Source: Flavobacterium fragile (GTDB lineage: Bacteria > Bacteroidota > Bacteroidia > Flavobacteriales > Flavobacteriaceae). From it: a DNA stretch of 64,000 bases. Both the position numbers and the translations under genes were made by a program. This document shows positions 52,818 to 61,204 of the stretch, piece by piece. The DNA is taken from the NCBI RefSeq assembly GCF_023634865.1, contig NZ_JAMLJN010000004.1:182739-246738 (forward strand), read 5' to 3'. A model generated the notes under the pieces. The model saw only the letters and a program-made list of their open reading frames with translations, did no database searches and was not told the origin of the DNA. How positions within the stretch are numbered: the stretch's first letter is position 1; each line of letters opens with the position of its first letter.

Positions 52818-54538
52818 TATTGAGCTTGTTTAATTGTTAAATCACTATCATAATACAACAAATACGTTGCGTTATTGGTAATCATACCATTGTTAGAATT
52901 GTAGTCAAATGCGTTTTCTACATATTCCGTTTTAGTTGTTGCAGCCGATTTTGCAAAACCTTCTGGCTGACAAATACGCAACATGGCATCAAAAGTAATA
53001 TCAAAACCTTTTTTGGCTGCAGCATTTGGATAAATATTGTTTATTTTCTTGAATTGTAGCTCAAAAATCCTTTCTTCCGGAGTCTCTGCAACCTTGGTTG
53101 CGGAAGGAAATAACAATTTTAAATCGGTTAAATTTTTCATTGGAATTTCCTGAAAATTTAAGGCATCATACAATTCTAAAACCGCTAATTGAATATCGTA
53201 TTCTTTTTGTAATCCTTTTAAGATTTTAGTAATGTTCAAAATAGTACTCGCCTTTTCTATTTCTAAAAGTACAAAATTTTTCTGACCTTTAACCAATTGA
53301 GATTTCAAAAGTGCCACATCTAACGCGCCTTTATCATTAAAAGCGGCATGTTTTACGGCAGGATAATTCTTGGTGATGAATTCCTTCGAAGTTGTTTTCT
53401 TAGCACTTATAATTGCCACTACATTTCCATTTTTTGCCTTAAAATAATTGAACATTGAAGCTTTTAATAAATCTTCCGACGGAACGGCATAATACAAGTT
53501 ATTCATGGGCAATCCACGTTCTTTAGATAAGGGAGAAATTACGGGAACATTATATTTTGATAGCAATTGCGCCGTTGTTTCTACTGTTGAGTTCTGAAAT
53601 GGTCCAATCACCACGTCTACCTCTTCAAAATTGTTTTTTGAAATAACAGAAGCTACATTCGAAGCATTTTTTGAACTTTCAACATCGTAAACCTTGACGT
53701 CTATTGGTAAACCTAACACCTTTGCCGAGTCTATCGCCATAAGTGCTCCAGCATAAAAATCTAAAGTTAGGTTTAAGAATTTATTCGTTTTTAAGTGTTC
53801 TGATCTTGTTTTTAAAGAATCCGTTTCCATTTTATTGATATTGAAAGGCAATAACAAAACCATACTTTTCTGTTCTGTAAAATCTACTGAAGCAAGTAAA
53901 TTAGTTTTGTTTTTAGGCGCTAATACAGAATCTTTAACTTTAACATTAGCATTAGGGATAGAAGGCACTTTCAGAATCATTCCAATCTTTACTCCCTCTA
54001 GCAAATCTGGATTTAACTTGATTAGATCTTCTTGACTGATGTTAAATTTCTTAGTTAAACTGTATAATGTTTCTTTAGGTTGCACTTCATATTCAGACAG
54101 TGCTGTCTTAGTAGCAATCTTAGGCTTAGTATCAGACACAAAAGTAGATAAAGACTTTTCCTGAGTAGATGAAGGTTTGGAAACAAAAATCTGTTGTCCT
54201 TTTTTTAAACCTCCTTCTAAAGCAGATTTGTTCCATTGCTCTAAATCTGATACGGTTACGTTATATTTTTTGGCGATTCCGTAGAGCGTTTCTTTCTCTC
54301 CTACTTCATGAACTATCGCTTTCCCAGTTGATGGTTTTGGAATTAATAAAGTCGTATTTTCTTTCAGCGCTTCTTTTGCATCTGGATTCAAACGATAAAT
54401 ATCGTAAGGCGTTACTTCATATTTTTTTGCAATTTGAAAAACCGTTTCTCCTTTGGCTACAACATGTTGAATTTGTGCCTGAAGCTGAAACGTAATAACT
54501 TGAAAGAAAGAAATAAGAAATACAATTCTTCTCATCAT
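52817..54538 (-). CDS. LysM-repeat protein with periplasmic-binding-like C-terminal domain
   Basis: A 573-residue exported protein. A signal peptide ends at about residue 23 (QVITFQLQAQ). Three LysM domains follow at about residues 24-68 (HVVAKGETVFQIAKKYEVTP), 77-122 (VHEVGEKETLYGIAKKYNVT) and 148-193 (YEVQPKETLYSLTKKFNIS). Each binds peptidoglycan. The C-terminal half (about 220-565) resembles a type 1 periplasmic-binding or Leu/Ile/Val-binding fold: MVLLLPFNINKM, VIGPFQNSTVETTAQLLSKY, VPVISPLSKERGLPM. It probably links the cell wall to a ligand or another protein. The start is either of two tandem ATGs; the second-last one is used. Confidence 0.85.
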   Translation of the reverse strand: MMRRIVFLISFFQVITFQLQAQIQHVVAKGETVFQIAKKYEVTPYDIYRLNPDAKEALKENTTLLIPKPSTGKAIVHEVGEKETLYGIAKKYNVTVSDLEQWNKSALEGGLKKGQQIFVSKPSSTQEKSLSTFVSDTKPKIATKTALSEYEVQPKETLYSLTKKFNISQEDLIKLNPDLLEGVKIGMILKVPSIPNANVKVKDSVLAPKNKTNLLASVDFTEQKSMVLLLPFNINKMETDSLKTRSEHLKTNKFLNLTLDFYAGALMAIDSAKVLGLPIDVKVYDVESSKNASNVASVISKNNFEEVDVVIGPFQNSTVETTAQLLSKYNVPVISPLSKERGLPMNNLYYAVPSEDLLKASMFNYFKAKNGNVVAIISAKKTTSKEFITKNYPAVKHAAFNDKGALDVALLKSQLVKGQKNFVLLEIEKASTILNITKILKGLQKEYDIQLAVLELYDALNFQEIPMKNLTDLKLLFPSATKVAETPEERIFELQFKKINNIYPNAAAKKGFDITFDAMLRICQPEGFAKSAATTKTEYVENAFDYNSNNGMITNNATYLLYYDSDLTIKQAQ

Positions 54539-54565
54539 AAACCTAAACATTTTAAAATAAAAAAA

Positions 54566-54614
54566 TCAATAGCAATTGATATTGTAAAAATAGAACAAAA
54601 ATAATTGCTATTGA
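54566..54614 (-). terminator. Possible terminator of guaA, overlapping a -7 box
   Basis: TCAATAGCAATT (54566-54577) and AATTGCTATTGA (54603-54614) are perfectly complementary over 12 bp with a 25 nt loop. On the minus strand a T-rich tract follows. TATTTTTG (plus 54596-54603) inside the loop fits a -7 box for the downstream LysM gene. Confidence 0.6.
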
Positions 54615-54640
54615 AATTTATGTATTGAATTAAAATTAAT

Positions 54641-56173
54641 TTATTCCCATTCAATCGTTGCAGGTGGTTTAGAGCTGATGTCATACACCACGCGGTTTAC
54701 CCCTCTAACGTTGTTTATAATTTCATTAGAAATTTTCATTAAAAACTCATAGGGTAAATGTACCCAATCGGCCGTCATACCATCGGTAGATTCCACCGCA
54801 CGTAAAGCCACTACTTTCTCATAAGTACGCTCATCTCCCATTACACCTACACTATTCACCGGTAGTAAAATGGCACCTGCTTGCCAAACTTTATCGTACA
54901 ATCCGTGTTCTTTTAATCCGTTAATAAAAATAGCATCTACTTCTTGTAAAATAGCTACTTTTTCTGGTGTAATATCGCCTAAAATACGAATCGCTAATCC
55001 TGGTCCGGGGAACGGATGACGGCCTAATAATTCTTCGTCAATTCCTAAGCTTCTTCCTACTCTACGAACCTCATCTTTGAATAACATTCGTAAAGGTTCC
55101 ACTACTTGCAATTTCATGAAATCTGGCAATCCACCTACATTATGATGCGATTTAATCGTTGCCGAAGGTCCGCCCGTTGCTGATACTGATTCAATTACAT
55201 CAGGGTAAATGGTACCTTGACCTAACCATTTTACATCAGTTAATTGGTTGGCTTCATCATCAAAAACTTCAATAAAAACACGACCAATTGCCTTACGTTT
55301 TGCTTCTGGATCATCTAACCCTGCTAACGCATCCAAAAAGCGTGCCGAAGCATCTACTCCTTTTACATTTAAGCCCATTCCTTTGTACTGATTGAGTACA
55401 TTTTGGAATTCGTTTTTACGTAATAATCCGTTGTTTACGAAAATACAATATAAGTTTTCACCGATAGCTTTATTCAACAAAACGGCTGCTACGGTTGAAT
55501 CAACACCACCCGAAAGTCCTAAAACTACTTTATCAGTTCCAATCTTAGCTTTCATTTCGGCTACAATTTCTTCAACGAAAGCATTAGGTGTAAAAGTTTG
55601 TGGCACTTTGGCAATTTTTACTAAGAAGTTTTCCAACATTTGTTTTCCATCTGTAGAATGATAAACTTCTGGATGAAATTGGATGGCATAAGTGGTTTCG
55701 CCTTCAATTTTATAAGCTGCGTTTTCTACATCTTTTGTACTAGCAATCTTTACTCCATTTGTTGGTAATTTCTTGATAGAATCGGAATGCGACATCCAAA
55801 CTTGACTGTTAGGACTTACACCTTCTAAAAACACTTCGTCTTCTTTAATGTAAGACAAATTTGCTCTTCCGTATTCTCTTGTGTTAGAAGCGGCTACTTC
55901 TCCACCTGAAAAATGCGCTAAATATTGTGCTCCGTAACAAACGGCTAACACAGGTAATTTCCCTCTTATTTGAGATAAATCAGGATGTAAAGCGTTTTCA
56001 GAACGAACCGAAAACGGACTCCCGCCTAAGATTACAGCTTTGTATGATGATAAATCTGCTGGGATTTTATCGAATGGAAAAATCTCACAGAAAATGTTTA
56101 ATTCTCTTACTCTTCGGGCAATTAATTGGGTGTATTGCGAACCGAAATCTAAAATTAATACGTTGTGTTGCAT
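54641..56173 (-). CDS. guaA: GMP synthase (glutamine-hydrolysing)
   Basis: Makes GMP from XMP. The 510-residue length is standard. The amidotransferase has [19 protein letters not shown] (residues 7-25), [10 protein letters not shown] and [20 protein letters not shown] with the nucleophile Cys (about residue 79), and [10 protein letters not shown]. The ATP-pyrophosphatase has [18 protein letters not shown] (about 218-235), and the dimerisation domain has [16 protein letters not shown]. The C-terminus PPATIEWE is standard. It follows purM in the same direction, forming a purine operon with a palindromic repeat between, and carries the CAACACAACAACAA leader word. Confidence 0.98.
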   Translation of the reverse strand: MQHNVLILDFGSQYTQLIARRVRELNIFCEIFPFDKIPADLSSYKAVILGGSPFSVRSENALHPDLSQIRGKLPVLAVCYGAQYLAHFSGGEVAASNTREYGRANLSYIKEDEVFLEGVSPNSQVWMSHSDSIKKLPTNGVKIASTKDVENAAYKIEGETTYAIQFHPEVYHSTDGKQMLENFLVKIAKVPQTFTPNAFVEEIVAEMKAKIGTDKVVLGLSGGVDSTVAAVLLNKAIGENLYCIFVNNGLLRKNEFQNVLNQYKGMGLNVKGVDASARFLDALAGLDDPEAKRKAIGRVFIEVFDDEANQLTDVKWLGQGTIYPDVIESVSATGGPSATIKSHHNVGGLPDFMKLQVVEPLRMLFKDEVRRVGRSLGIDEELLGRHPFPGPGLAIRILGDITPEKVAILQEVDAIFINGLKEHGLYDKVWQAGAILLPVNSVGVMGDERTYEKVVALRAVESTDGMTADWVHLPYEFLMKISNEIINNVRGVNRVVYDISSKPPATIEWE

Positions 56174-56218
56174 TTTATTGTTGTTGTGTTGTAAATTTTA
56201 ATTTCATTAAAAACAGAA

Positions 56219-56242
56219 AGACAAGTCATGACTTGTCTCTAC
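56219..56242. repeat. Palindromic repeat between purM and guaA
   Basis: AGACAAGTCATGACTTGTCT (56219-56238) is a perfect 20 bp palindrome followed by CTAC. The arm GTCTCTAC is shared with the element at 5890-5917, while the central sequence is different. It could also pair as an mRNA hairpin between the two genes. Confidence 0.75.
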
Positions 56243-56245
56243 AGA

Positions 56246-57424
56246 TTAATATTCAAACGTTCCGTATTCGGATGTAATTGTTAATTTCTTACTATCTGAT
56301 TTTTCCACTCTTCCTACGATTTGTGCTTCGATATGGAATGATTTTGAAATTTCGATAATGTCTTGTGCTACTTCTGCAGGAACATATAATTCCATGCGAT
56401 GACCACAATTGAAAACTTGGTACATTTCTTTCCAATCGGTTTTGGATTGTTCACGAATTAATTGGAACAAGGGTGGTACTGGAAATAAATTATCTTTAAT
56501 CACGTGTACGTTGTCTACGAAGTGAAGCACTTTTGTTTGTGCACCACCAGAACAGTGTACCATTCCGTGAATTTGATTGGAATTGTATTTTGATAAAATC
56601 TTTTTGATCACTGGAGCGTATGTTCTCGTTGGAGAAAGTACTAATTTTCCAGCGTCAATTGGACTATTTTCAACTTTATCTGTTAATTTGGTCTGACCTG
56701 AATACACCAATTCATTTGGAACTGAAGCATCAAAACTTTCTGGATATTTCTCTGCCAAATATTTCGCAAAAACATCATGACGAGCCGAAGTTAAGCCGTT
56801 GCTTCCCATTCCACCGTTATACTCTTTTTCGTAAGTAGCTTGACCGAATGAAGCAAAACCTACAATGACATCTCCTGCTTGAATGTTTGCATTGTCTATT
56901 ACATCCGCACGTTTCATGCGAGCTGTAACAGTTGAATCTACAATAATAGTTCGCACTAAATCGCCCACATCTGCAGTTTCACCTCCAGTGGAATAAATGG
57001 TAACTCCGTGATTTTTTAACTCTGAAATCAATTCTTCTGTTCCGTTGATGATGGCCGAAATAACTTCGCCTGGAATTAAATTTTTATTCCTTCCAATAGT
57101 GGATGAAAGTAGAATATTATCAGTTGCTCCAACACATAATAAATCATCGATATTCATGATCAGGGCATCTTGAGCAATTCCTTTCCAAACCGAAATATCG
57201 CCTGTTTCTTTCCAATATAGGTAGGCTAAGGAAGATTTTGTTCCTGCGCCATCGGCATGCATAATGATGCAATATTGGTCGTCATTAGTTAAATAATCGG
57301 GAATGATTTTACAAAATGCTTGAGGAAATAAGCCTTTGTCGATATTTTTGATAGCTTGGTGCACATCTTCTTTAGAGGCCGAAACTCCTCTTAAATTGTA
57401 GCGTTTGCTCGTATCAGAACTCAT
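56246..57424 (-). CDS. purM: Phosphoribosylformylglycinamidine cyclo-ligase (AIR synthetase)
   Basis: Closes the imidazole ring in purine synthesis. The 392-residue protein is the longer Bacteroidetes form; its start MSSDTSKRYNLRGVSASKED has the family's Tyr and Ser-x-Asp segment. Motifs are HADGAGTKSSLAYLY (about residues 55-69), MNIDDLLCVGATD (about 90-102), IYSTGGETADVGDLV (about 141-155) and FNCGHRMELY. The glycine-rich ATP loop is IVGFASFGQATYEKEYNGGMGSNGLT in form, divergent from the E. coli protein. It is followed by guaA. A -7 box TATCTTTG and a CAAC-rich leader precede it. Confidence 0.93.
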   Translation of the reverse strand: MSSDTSKRYNLRGVSASKEDVHQAIKNIDKGLFPQAFCKIIPDYLTNDDQYCIIMHADGAGTKSSLAYLYWKETGDISVWKGIAQDALIMNIDDLLCVGATDNILLSSTIGRNKNLIPGEVISAIINGTEELISELKNHGVTIYSTGGETADVGDLVRTIIVDSTVTARMKRADVIDNANIQAGDVIVGFASFGQATYEKEYNGGMGSNGLTSARHDVFAKYLAEKYPESFDASVPNELVYSGQTKLTDKVENSPIDAGKLVLSPTRTYAPVIKKILSKYNSNQIHGMVHCSGGAQTKVLHFVDNVHVIKDNLFPVPPLFQLIREQSKTDWKEMYQVFNCGHRMELYVPAEVAQDIIEISKSFHIEAQIVGRVEKSDSKKLTITSEYGTFEY

Positions 57425-57450
57425 GAATGTAGTGTGTTGTTGTTGTGGCG
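57425..57450 (-). promoter_or_regulatory. CAAC-rich leader of purM
   Basis: The minus-strand leader carries ACAACAACAACACA, a 14 nt word also in the pyrG leader, directly between the -7 box and the AUG. No Shine-Dalgarno sequence is seen. Confidence 0.5.
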
Positions 57451-57458
57451 CAAAGATA
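57451..57458 (-). promoter_or_regulatory. Probable -7 box of purM
   Basis: TATCTTTG on the minus strand fits TAnnTTTG and equals the pyrG box at 51562-51569. Just upstream in both lies an A/T-rich phrase repeat of TTAGAATT type rather than a TTTG -33 box. Confidence 0.6.
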
Positions 57459-57465
57459 GTTCTAA

Positions 57466-57497
57466 AATTTAGAATTTAGAAATATGAATTAGAATTT
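57466..57497. repeat. TTAGAATT phrase repeat upstream of purM
   Basis: AATTTAGAATTTAGAAATATG followed by AATTAGAATTTG holds three TTAGAA-type units, similar to the element ahead of pyrG (51580-51610). Confidence 0.6.
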
Positions 57498-57498
57498 G

Positions 57499-57945
57499 TT
57501 ACAATTTTACAACATGAATATTTTCAACCCACTCAGATAGATTGTTGGGAAACAAAATATTCTCAATATTATAAGTTGTGAAACATTCTCCAGCTAGTGC
57601 AGAAACATCATAAGTAACACTAATTTCATCCGTTTGAGAAGTGGTTGTATTATTTAATTTTACTAAAAGAGTGTTTCCAGAAAGATTAGAAACAGGAGGA
57701 AAAACTTGTATCACATTTAAATTCTCTATGAATCGAATTGAAATGGCAACCTCATTAGCATCTTCTACCACTACTTGTTGTGCCGTGTAAGTACCATTTT
57801 GAAACACATTTTCACCTGAAGTGGCATCGATAATTTCTATGAAAAAGGAAGCAGGCGTTGGTTGGTTACCTTCGTCGCAACCATCATTACAACTCGTTAA
57901 GGAAATTGATATCGCTAAACAAAATAAAATTAAAACGTTTTTCAT
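57499..57945 (-). CDS. Hypothetical lipoprotein
   Basis: A 148-residue lipoprotein of unknown function. The signal peptide ends LAISISLTSCNDGCDEG with lipobox LTSC (cysteine near residue 19). The mature part is a beta-rich domain (PASFFIEIIDATSGENVFQNGTY, VAISIRFIENLNVIQVFP) with several Cys residues at the start and later in GECFTTYN, perhaps disulphide-linked. Its ATG overlaps the stop of the OmpA-like gene by one base, so the two form an operon and may act together at the outer membrane. Confidence 0.7.
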   Translation of the reverse strand: MKNVLILFCLAISISLTSCNDGCDEGNQPTPASFFIEIIDATSGENVFQNGTYTAQQVVVEDANEVAISIRFIENLNVIQVFPPVSNLSGNTLLVKLNNTTTSQTDEISVTYDVSALAGECFTTYNIENILFPNNLSEWVENIHVVKL

Positions 57946-58766
57946 TACTTCTTACTTAAAATTTCTATTTCTACTCTTCTGTTGGCTGCAGCTTTTTCAG
58001 GAGTTTCTTCGGGAATGGGATATATAGGTTGGGTAACACCAAATCCTTTTGTTTGAATGCGGTATTGTTGAATTCCGTTAAAAACTAAAAATCGTTTGAT
58101 TTGCTTTGCTCTGTCTAAAGATAAATTTCTATAATCTTTATCGATACAACAAATATGGCCTTGAATTTCGATTTTTAAATTTGGATTGTTTTGCATAACA
58201 AACAACAAATCATAAAGTGCTCCTTGAGATTCGGGCACAGTAGCAAAAGTATTTTGATAAAAGTTGATGTTTTTCAATAGGATTTTTGTCCCTACTTTGG
58301 CTAATTTTACTTTTTCAGCTAGTGGCGCATCATCCGGAATTACCACTTCTGGTTCTTCATTTTTGATTCCTAGAACTTCGTTTTCTTTATCTAAATCTTT
58401 TTCTAAAAGGTAATGAATAATGGCTTTACGATTTTCTGCTTTGTTAGAAGAAGTGGCGCCTTTTTCACCCAAAGAAATACTTTTAAAATCGGGTCTGATG
58501 TTTACTTTTCCTTTGATTTGGTTGTAGATAAAACTTACTCTTTTTTGCGATAAGGTATCATTATAGCCCGAGCTTCCCACCTCATCTGTAGAACCTGTGA
58601 TGGAAAGAATTTTTGAAGTGCTATTTTCAGCAATCCATTTTTGAAGTTTGGCTGCTTCAGTTTTATTCAATTCAAACTTGTTGTTATCAAAATAAAAAAC
58701 GGCTTCTTCCTGCGAAAAAATAAAATGTACACAAAAAAATAGCAACAGAGTAATATATCGTTTCAT
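57945..58766 (-). CDS. OmpA-family protein with peptidoglycan-binding domain
   Basis: A 273-residue exported protein. A signal peptide ends at about residue 19 (CVHFIFSQ). Two OmpA-like modules are seen. The first, at about 20-130, has VFYFDNNKFELNKTEAAKLQKW, ILSITGSTDEVGSSGYNDTLSQKRV and NRKAIIHYLL. The second, at about 165-270, has NINFYQNTFATVPESQGAL, IQGHICCIDKDYRNLSLDRAKQIKRFLV and NRRVEIEIL. Such domains bind diaminopimelate-type peptidoglycan. No beta-barrel domain precedes them. It is the last core gene before the accessory region, coupled to the small lipoprotein gene, and has its own promoter. Confidence 0.9.
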   Translation of the reverse strand: MKRYITLLLFFCVHFIFSQEEAVFYFDNNKFELNKTEAAKLQKWIAENSTSKILSITGSTDEVGSSGYNDTLSQKRVSFIYNQIKGKVNIRPDFKSISLGEKGATSSNKAENRKAIIHYLLEKDLDKENEVLGIKNEEPEVVIPDDAPLAEKVKLAKVGTKILLKNINFYQNTFATVPESQGALYDLLFVMQNNPNLKIEIQGHICCIDKDYRNLSLDRAKQIKRFLVFNGIQQYRIQTKGFGVTQPIYPIPEETPEKAAANRRVEIEILSKK

Positions 58767-58790
58767 CCTTTCTTTTTTACGAAGTAACAA

Positions 58791-58820
58791 CAAATTTAGT
58801 ACATATAAAAGTGTGCCAAA
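58791..58820 (-). promoter_or_regulatory. Promoter of the OmpA-family operon
   Basis: On the minus strand TTTG (58817-58820), an 18 bp spacer and TAAATTTG (58791-58798) match the Bacteroidetes consensus exactly, 24 bp before the ATG at 58766. Confidence 0.78.
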
Positions 58821-58941
58821 GTTATTTTCTATATTTTGAATTTTAACATCGTGCCTATAAGGTATTGTTATTTTAAGAAATGCTTTAGCATAGCGACTAA
58901 ATATTTATTTACTAAGTGATAAAAAGTAGTTTATAAGCAAT

Positions 58942-58975
58942 AATTTATTAATTTCTGTACAGAAATTAATAAATT
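58942..58975. repeat. 34 bp perfect palindrome
   Basis: Positions 58942-58975 are exactly self-complementary about the central GTAC (58957-58960), with ATTTCTGTACAGAAAT at the core. It overlaps the next inverted repeat by two bases. A perfect palindrome of this length is unlikely by chance even in A+T-rich DNA. Confidence 0.9.
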
Positions 58976-59036
58976 TCCCTAGGGCAATAATACAATTGCC
59001 CTAGGGAAAATATATAAAAGCCCTAGGGCAATTTAA
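58974..59036. repeat. CCCTAGGGCAAT inverted and direct repeat cluster
   Basis: TTTCCCTAGGGCAAT (58974-58988) and its exact complement (58995-59009) make a 15 bp stem with a 6 nt loop. A third copy, GCCCTAGGGCAATT, starts at 59020 and includes the palindrome GCCCTAGGGC (59020-59029). The GC-rich CCTAGG core stands out in an A+T-rich spacer. Confidence 0.88.
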
Positions 59037-59153
59037 ATTTTAATGGGCAAAAACTAAAATTAGTACGGTATTAAATTCCTAAAAAACTACTATTTAGTTT
59101 AATTCATTAACTAAAAAAAATAAACCACTCCTCTTTCGTATGAATTTTTTAAT

Positions 59154-59161
59154 TATATTTG
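59154..59161 (+). promoter_or_regulatory. Candidate promoter facing the cassette array
   Basis: TATATTTG fits TAnnTTTG and lies 105 bp before the first cassette gene's ATG. A TTTCG word 15 bp upstream is a poor -33 box. It is the only such box found on plus between the core genes and the array, so it is a candidate Pc-like promoter. Confidence 0.4.
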
Positions 59162-59244
59162 ATTAACAAATAAAAAACTCTGCAACTTTCGCTAATCTTG
59201 CCATTAGGGTATGCAAGTAGTCTGAAAGCTTCGTATATAAACAA

Positions 59245-59254
59245 GTTGTAGCAC
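59245..59254 (+). other. Left boundary of cassette 1 (attI-like or relic junction)
   Basis: GTTGTAGCAC is the exact complement of GTGCTACAAC at the end of cassette 1 (59912-59921). It is preceded by TATAAACAA rather than the RRACGTTAG ending of the other sites, so it does not look like an attC 3' end. This would fit an attI-type partner site or an old junction. Confidence 0.5.
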
Positions 59255-59265
59255 ATTTAAACAAA

Positions 59266-59907
59266 ATGCAGAAATCCATAACAATCATATTTCTTCTTAT
59301 TTTTAATCTGACCTTTGGACAAGATAAAGTTGACCCAACAGAATCGCTCATTTCAGAACTTAAAACGGAACTGAACAAAAAAAATATAACGAACTTTTTT
59401 GTTGTAAAACGGATTACATATGGAACTGCATATATTTTCGATTTAGACGACCCAAATTCATGCAATCCAAATGGAATTTACTTTACAATGTATGCGTTTT
59501 GGAAAGATGGAAAAGATGATTATGTGAAAAAATTTGATAATTGTGGAGGATTTAATACATTAAAATTATCCGATTCAAAAATTTCGGAATTCTATGTGAA
59601 AAATTCGGAAAGCTTAAAATCCGACGAAGTAAAATCGTATCAAATAAAACCCGACAGTATTGCAAATGGAAAAATATATAAAAGTACTTATTATCAGAAT
59701 CATCAACCTCAAAGATTTTTTTGGTTTTATATAAATTCCGATGAATTTAAAAATCATTTTAACAAACATAATTTGACAACGGAAAAAGAAAAACCTAACT
59801 TAAACTATGAATCAAATAATGTACTTTCCATTGTGAAACTTAATGCTATTTGTGAAAAAATAATTGACGATTTGGATAGTAAAGCTATGTTTAATCGACT
59901 AAAATAA
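59266..59907 (+). CDS. Cassette 1: hypothetical secreted protein
   Basis: A 213-residue exported protein of unknown function. The N-terminus MQKSITIIFLLIFNLTFGQ is a signal peptide with cleavage near residue 18. The mature part has ITNFFVVKRITYGTAYIFDLDD, GIYFTMYAFWKDGKDDYVKKFD, CGGFNTLKLSD and YYQNHQPQRFFWFYINSDE. No family was recognised. It is the first of six cassettes; the ATG follows the left boundary by 12 bp and the stop precedes the attC-like site by 4 bp, the tight packing expected of a gene cassette. Confidence 0.75.
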   Translation: MQKSITIIFLLIFNLTFGQDKVDPTESLISELKTELNKKNITNFFVVKRITYGTAYIFDLDDPNSCNPNGIYFTMYAFWKDGKDDYVKKFDNCGGFNTLKLSDSKISEFYVKNSESLKSDEVKSYQIKPDSIANGKIYKSTYYQNHQPQRFFWFYINSDEFKNHFNKHNLTTEKEKPNLNYESNNVLSIVKLNAICEKIIDDLDSKAMFNRLK

Positions 59908-59911
59908 AAAC

Positions 59912-60055
59912 GTGCTACAACAACGGTTTGCTTCAATGGCTACTTCCGGATTTTCCTACGGAAAATCCGCTGCTGAATGGAATGTTTTGTTATATTTGTA
60001 ATGGCTTGGTGTTGGATTTACGCCACTGAGAGCAAGCCGCAGAACGTTAGCAGCC
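59912..60055. repeat. attC-like site A (cassette 1/2 junction)
   Basis: A 144 bp imperfect inverted repeat begins GTGCTACAAC and ends AGAACGTTAGCAGCC. GGTTTGCT near the left pairs with AGCAAGCC near the right, with extra unpaired bases on the right arm. An inner hairpin GGATTTTCC/GGAAAATCC lies at 59948-59968. The outer words of this site do not match each other, but each matches the far end of its own cassette. Confidence 0.75.
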
Positions 60056-60077
60056 ATTTACCAACAAAACGCAAAAA

Positions 60078-60521
60078 ATGACTAAAAAAGATTGGATAGA
60101 ATTAGAAATTGGAAGAATATACAATATCGAAAGAAGTATATTCGAAAAAGTGTTTAAGAAAAACAATCAAAAATATGTTTTAACATTATTCAATAAAAAT
60201 GATAAAACACAGAAAATGCAAATTTTAACTGGTAAAACTGAAAGTCAAATATTAGCAATGGCAATTGAAAACATTGAACCTCCAGTCCAAACAATGGAAA
60301 TTTTATTCAAAAATGTAATTCGAGAATTTGAACTTAAATTAGAATATGTTTTGATTAATGAGTTAAGTGAAGATGGCTATTATAAATCCATTGCTAAATA
60401 TTGTGGAAAAGAGAAATGCAAAGAATTTCAAGCTAGAACAGTTGACTTAATTACTTTATGCTTAAGACATAGCAGTCCAATTTATATTGAAAAAGAGATA
60501 TTTGAAAAAATCAGATATTAA
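60078..60521 (+). CDS. Cassette 2: hypothetical protein
   Basis: A 147-residue soluble protein of unknown function with no signal peptide. It starts MTKKDWIELEIGRIYNIERSI and has NQKYVLTLFNKNDKTQKMQIL, IEPPVQTMEILFKN and YYKSIAKYCGKEKCKEFQARTVD, with a Cys-Gly-x4-Cys pair. It is mostly helical, charged and intracellular in style. It sits 23 bp after the boundary GTTAGCAGCC and 12 bp before GGCTGCTAAC, which are exact complements, as expected for one cassette. A role in defence is possible but unsupported. Confidence 0.72.
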   Translation: MTKKDWIELEIGRIYNIERSIFEKVFKKNNQKYVLTLFNKNDKTQKMQILTGKTESQILAMAIENIEPPVQTMEILFKNVIREFELKLEYVLINELSEDGYYKSIAKYCGKEKCKEFQARTVDLITLCLRHSSPIYIEKEIFEKIRY

Positions 60522-60533
60522 ATAACATAAAAC

Positions 60534-60670
60534 GGCTGCTAACAGGCGTTTGGCAAGATTGCGAATTTTGTGGTAAATTCACGTTTACATTTCGCAAGAA
60601 ATTTTATCTTTAACAGAAAATAATCGGTTCCGAAGTTCGCAACCTCGCCAAGCGCCTGAACGTTAGCAGC
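60534..60670. repeat. attC-like site B (cassette 2/3 junction)
   Basis: A 137 bp site begins GGCTGCTAAC and ends CTGAACGTTAGCAGC. Its left arm AGGCGTTTGGCAAG pairs with the right arm CTCGCCAAGCGCCT with bulges, and TTGCGAA pairs with TTCGCAA inside. It is about 93 percent identical to site C. Confidence 0.85.
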
Positions 60671-60697
60671 AAGCGTAAACGAAAAACATACAACATA

Positions 60698-61204
60698 ATG
60701 TTATTAGAAAATTTTCAGAATTCATTTGAAAAACAAAAAAAATCAAAAAAACAATTTAACAAAATTCTTTGTTTAGCCGTAATCTGTGTTTCTTTTTTCT
60801 TAATATACTCGGTGTTTGTAAATAACAAATCTAAAGGTTTACTATTTCTAGCTTTCTGGCTAATGATTCTAGGAACTTACGGATTATTTGAATTGAGAAA
60901 ACACTATAAATTAACTTACTTTGAAAATGATTTTTCAGAGAAAGAAAATATTGAAAATGTAATTTCTGTTATTAAAAATATAGCAAAAGATAGTTACATT
61001 CAGAATGAAAACACATTTAGCTTTATTTATCAAAAAAGTTGGTGGAGAATAGATTACAAAGTAACAATTTTTGCGAGTGAAAACTTAATTGCAATAAATG
61101 CGGAAGGTCGAGGTTCTTCTGATAGTGGCTTCATAGATTTTGGAGCCTCAAAAAAAACAGAACGAAGTATTATTGATTTACTAATTAAAAACGCCAGCTG
61201 CTAA
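60698..61204 (+). CDS. Cassette 3: hypothetical membrane protein
   Basis: A 168-residue inner-membrane protein of unknown function. A basic N-terminus (FEKQKKSKKQFNK) is followed by two hydrophobic segments, LCLAVICVSFFLIYSVFV (about 26-43) and GLLFLAFWLMILGTYGLF (about 51-68). The soluble C-terminal part has YIQNENTFSFIYQKSWWRIDYKVTIF and GRGSSDSGFIDFGASKKTERSI. The stop codon TAA (61202-61204) lies inside the site C word GCTAAC, so the attC-like sequence encodes the last three residues, ASC. Confidence 0.75.
   Translation: MLLENFQNSFEKQKKSKKQFNKILCLAVICVSFFLIYSVFVNNKSKGLLFLAFWLMILGTYGLFELRKHYKLTYFENDFSEKENIENVISVIKNIAKDSYIQNENTFSFIYQKSWWRIDYKVTIFASENLIAINAEGRGSSDSGFIDFGASKKTERSIIDLLIKNASC

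Larger units (their letters stand above)
58821..59265. other. Non-coding junction between core genes and the cassette array
   Basis: About 445 bp of A+T-rich DNA separate the OmpA operon promoter from the first cassette gene. It holds a cluster of palindromes (58942-59029), a TATATTTG box (59154-59161), nested CTTTC/GAAAG and CTTGC/GCAAG stems near 59187-59228, and the cassette boundary word GTTGTAGCAC (59245-59254). No open frame or integrase gene was seen. Confidence 0.6.

Noticed and set aside
58942..59036. CRISPR array
   Set aside because: The repeat units are palindromic and separated by only 6-11 bp, with no regular spacers and no cas genes.
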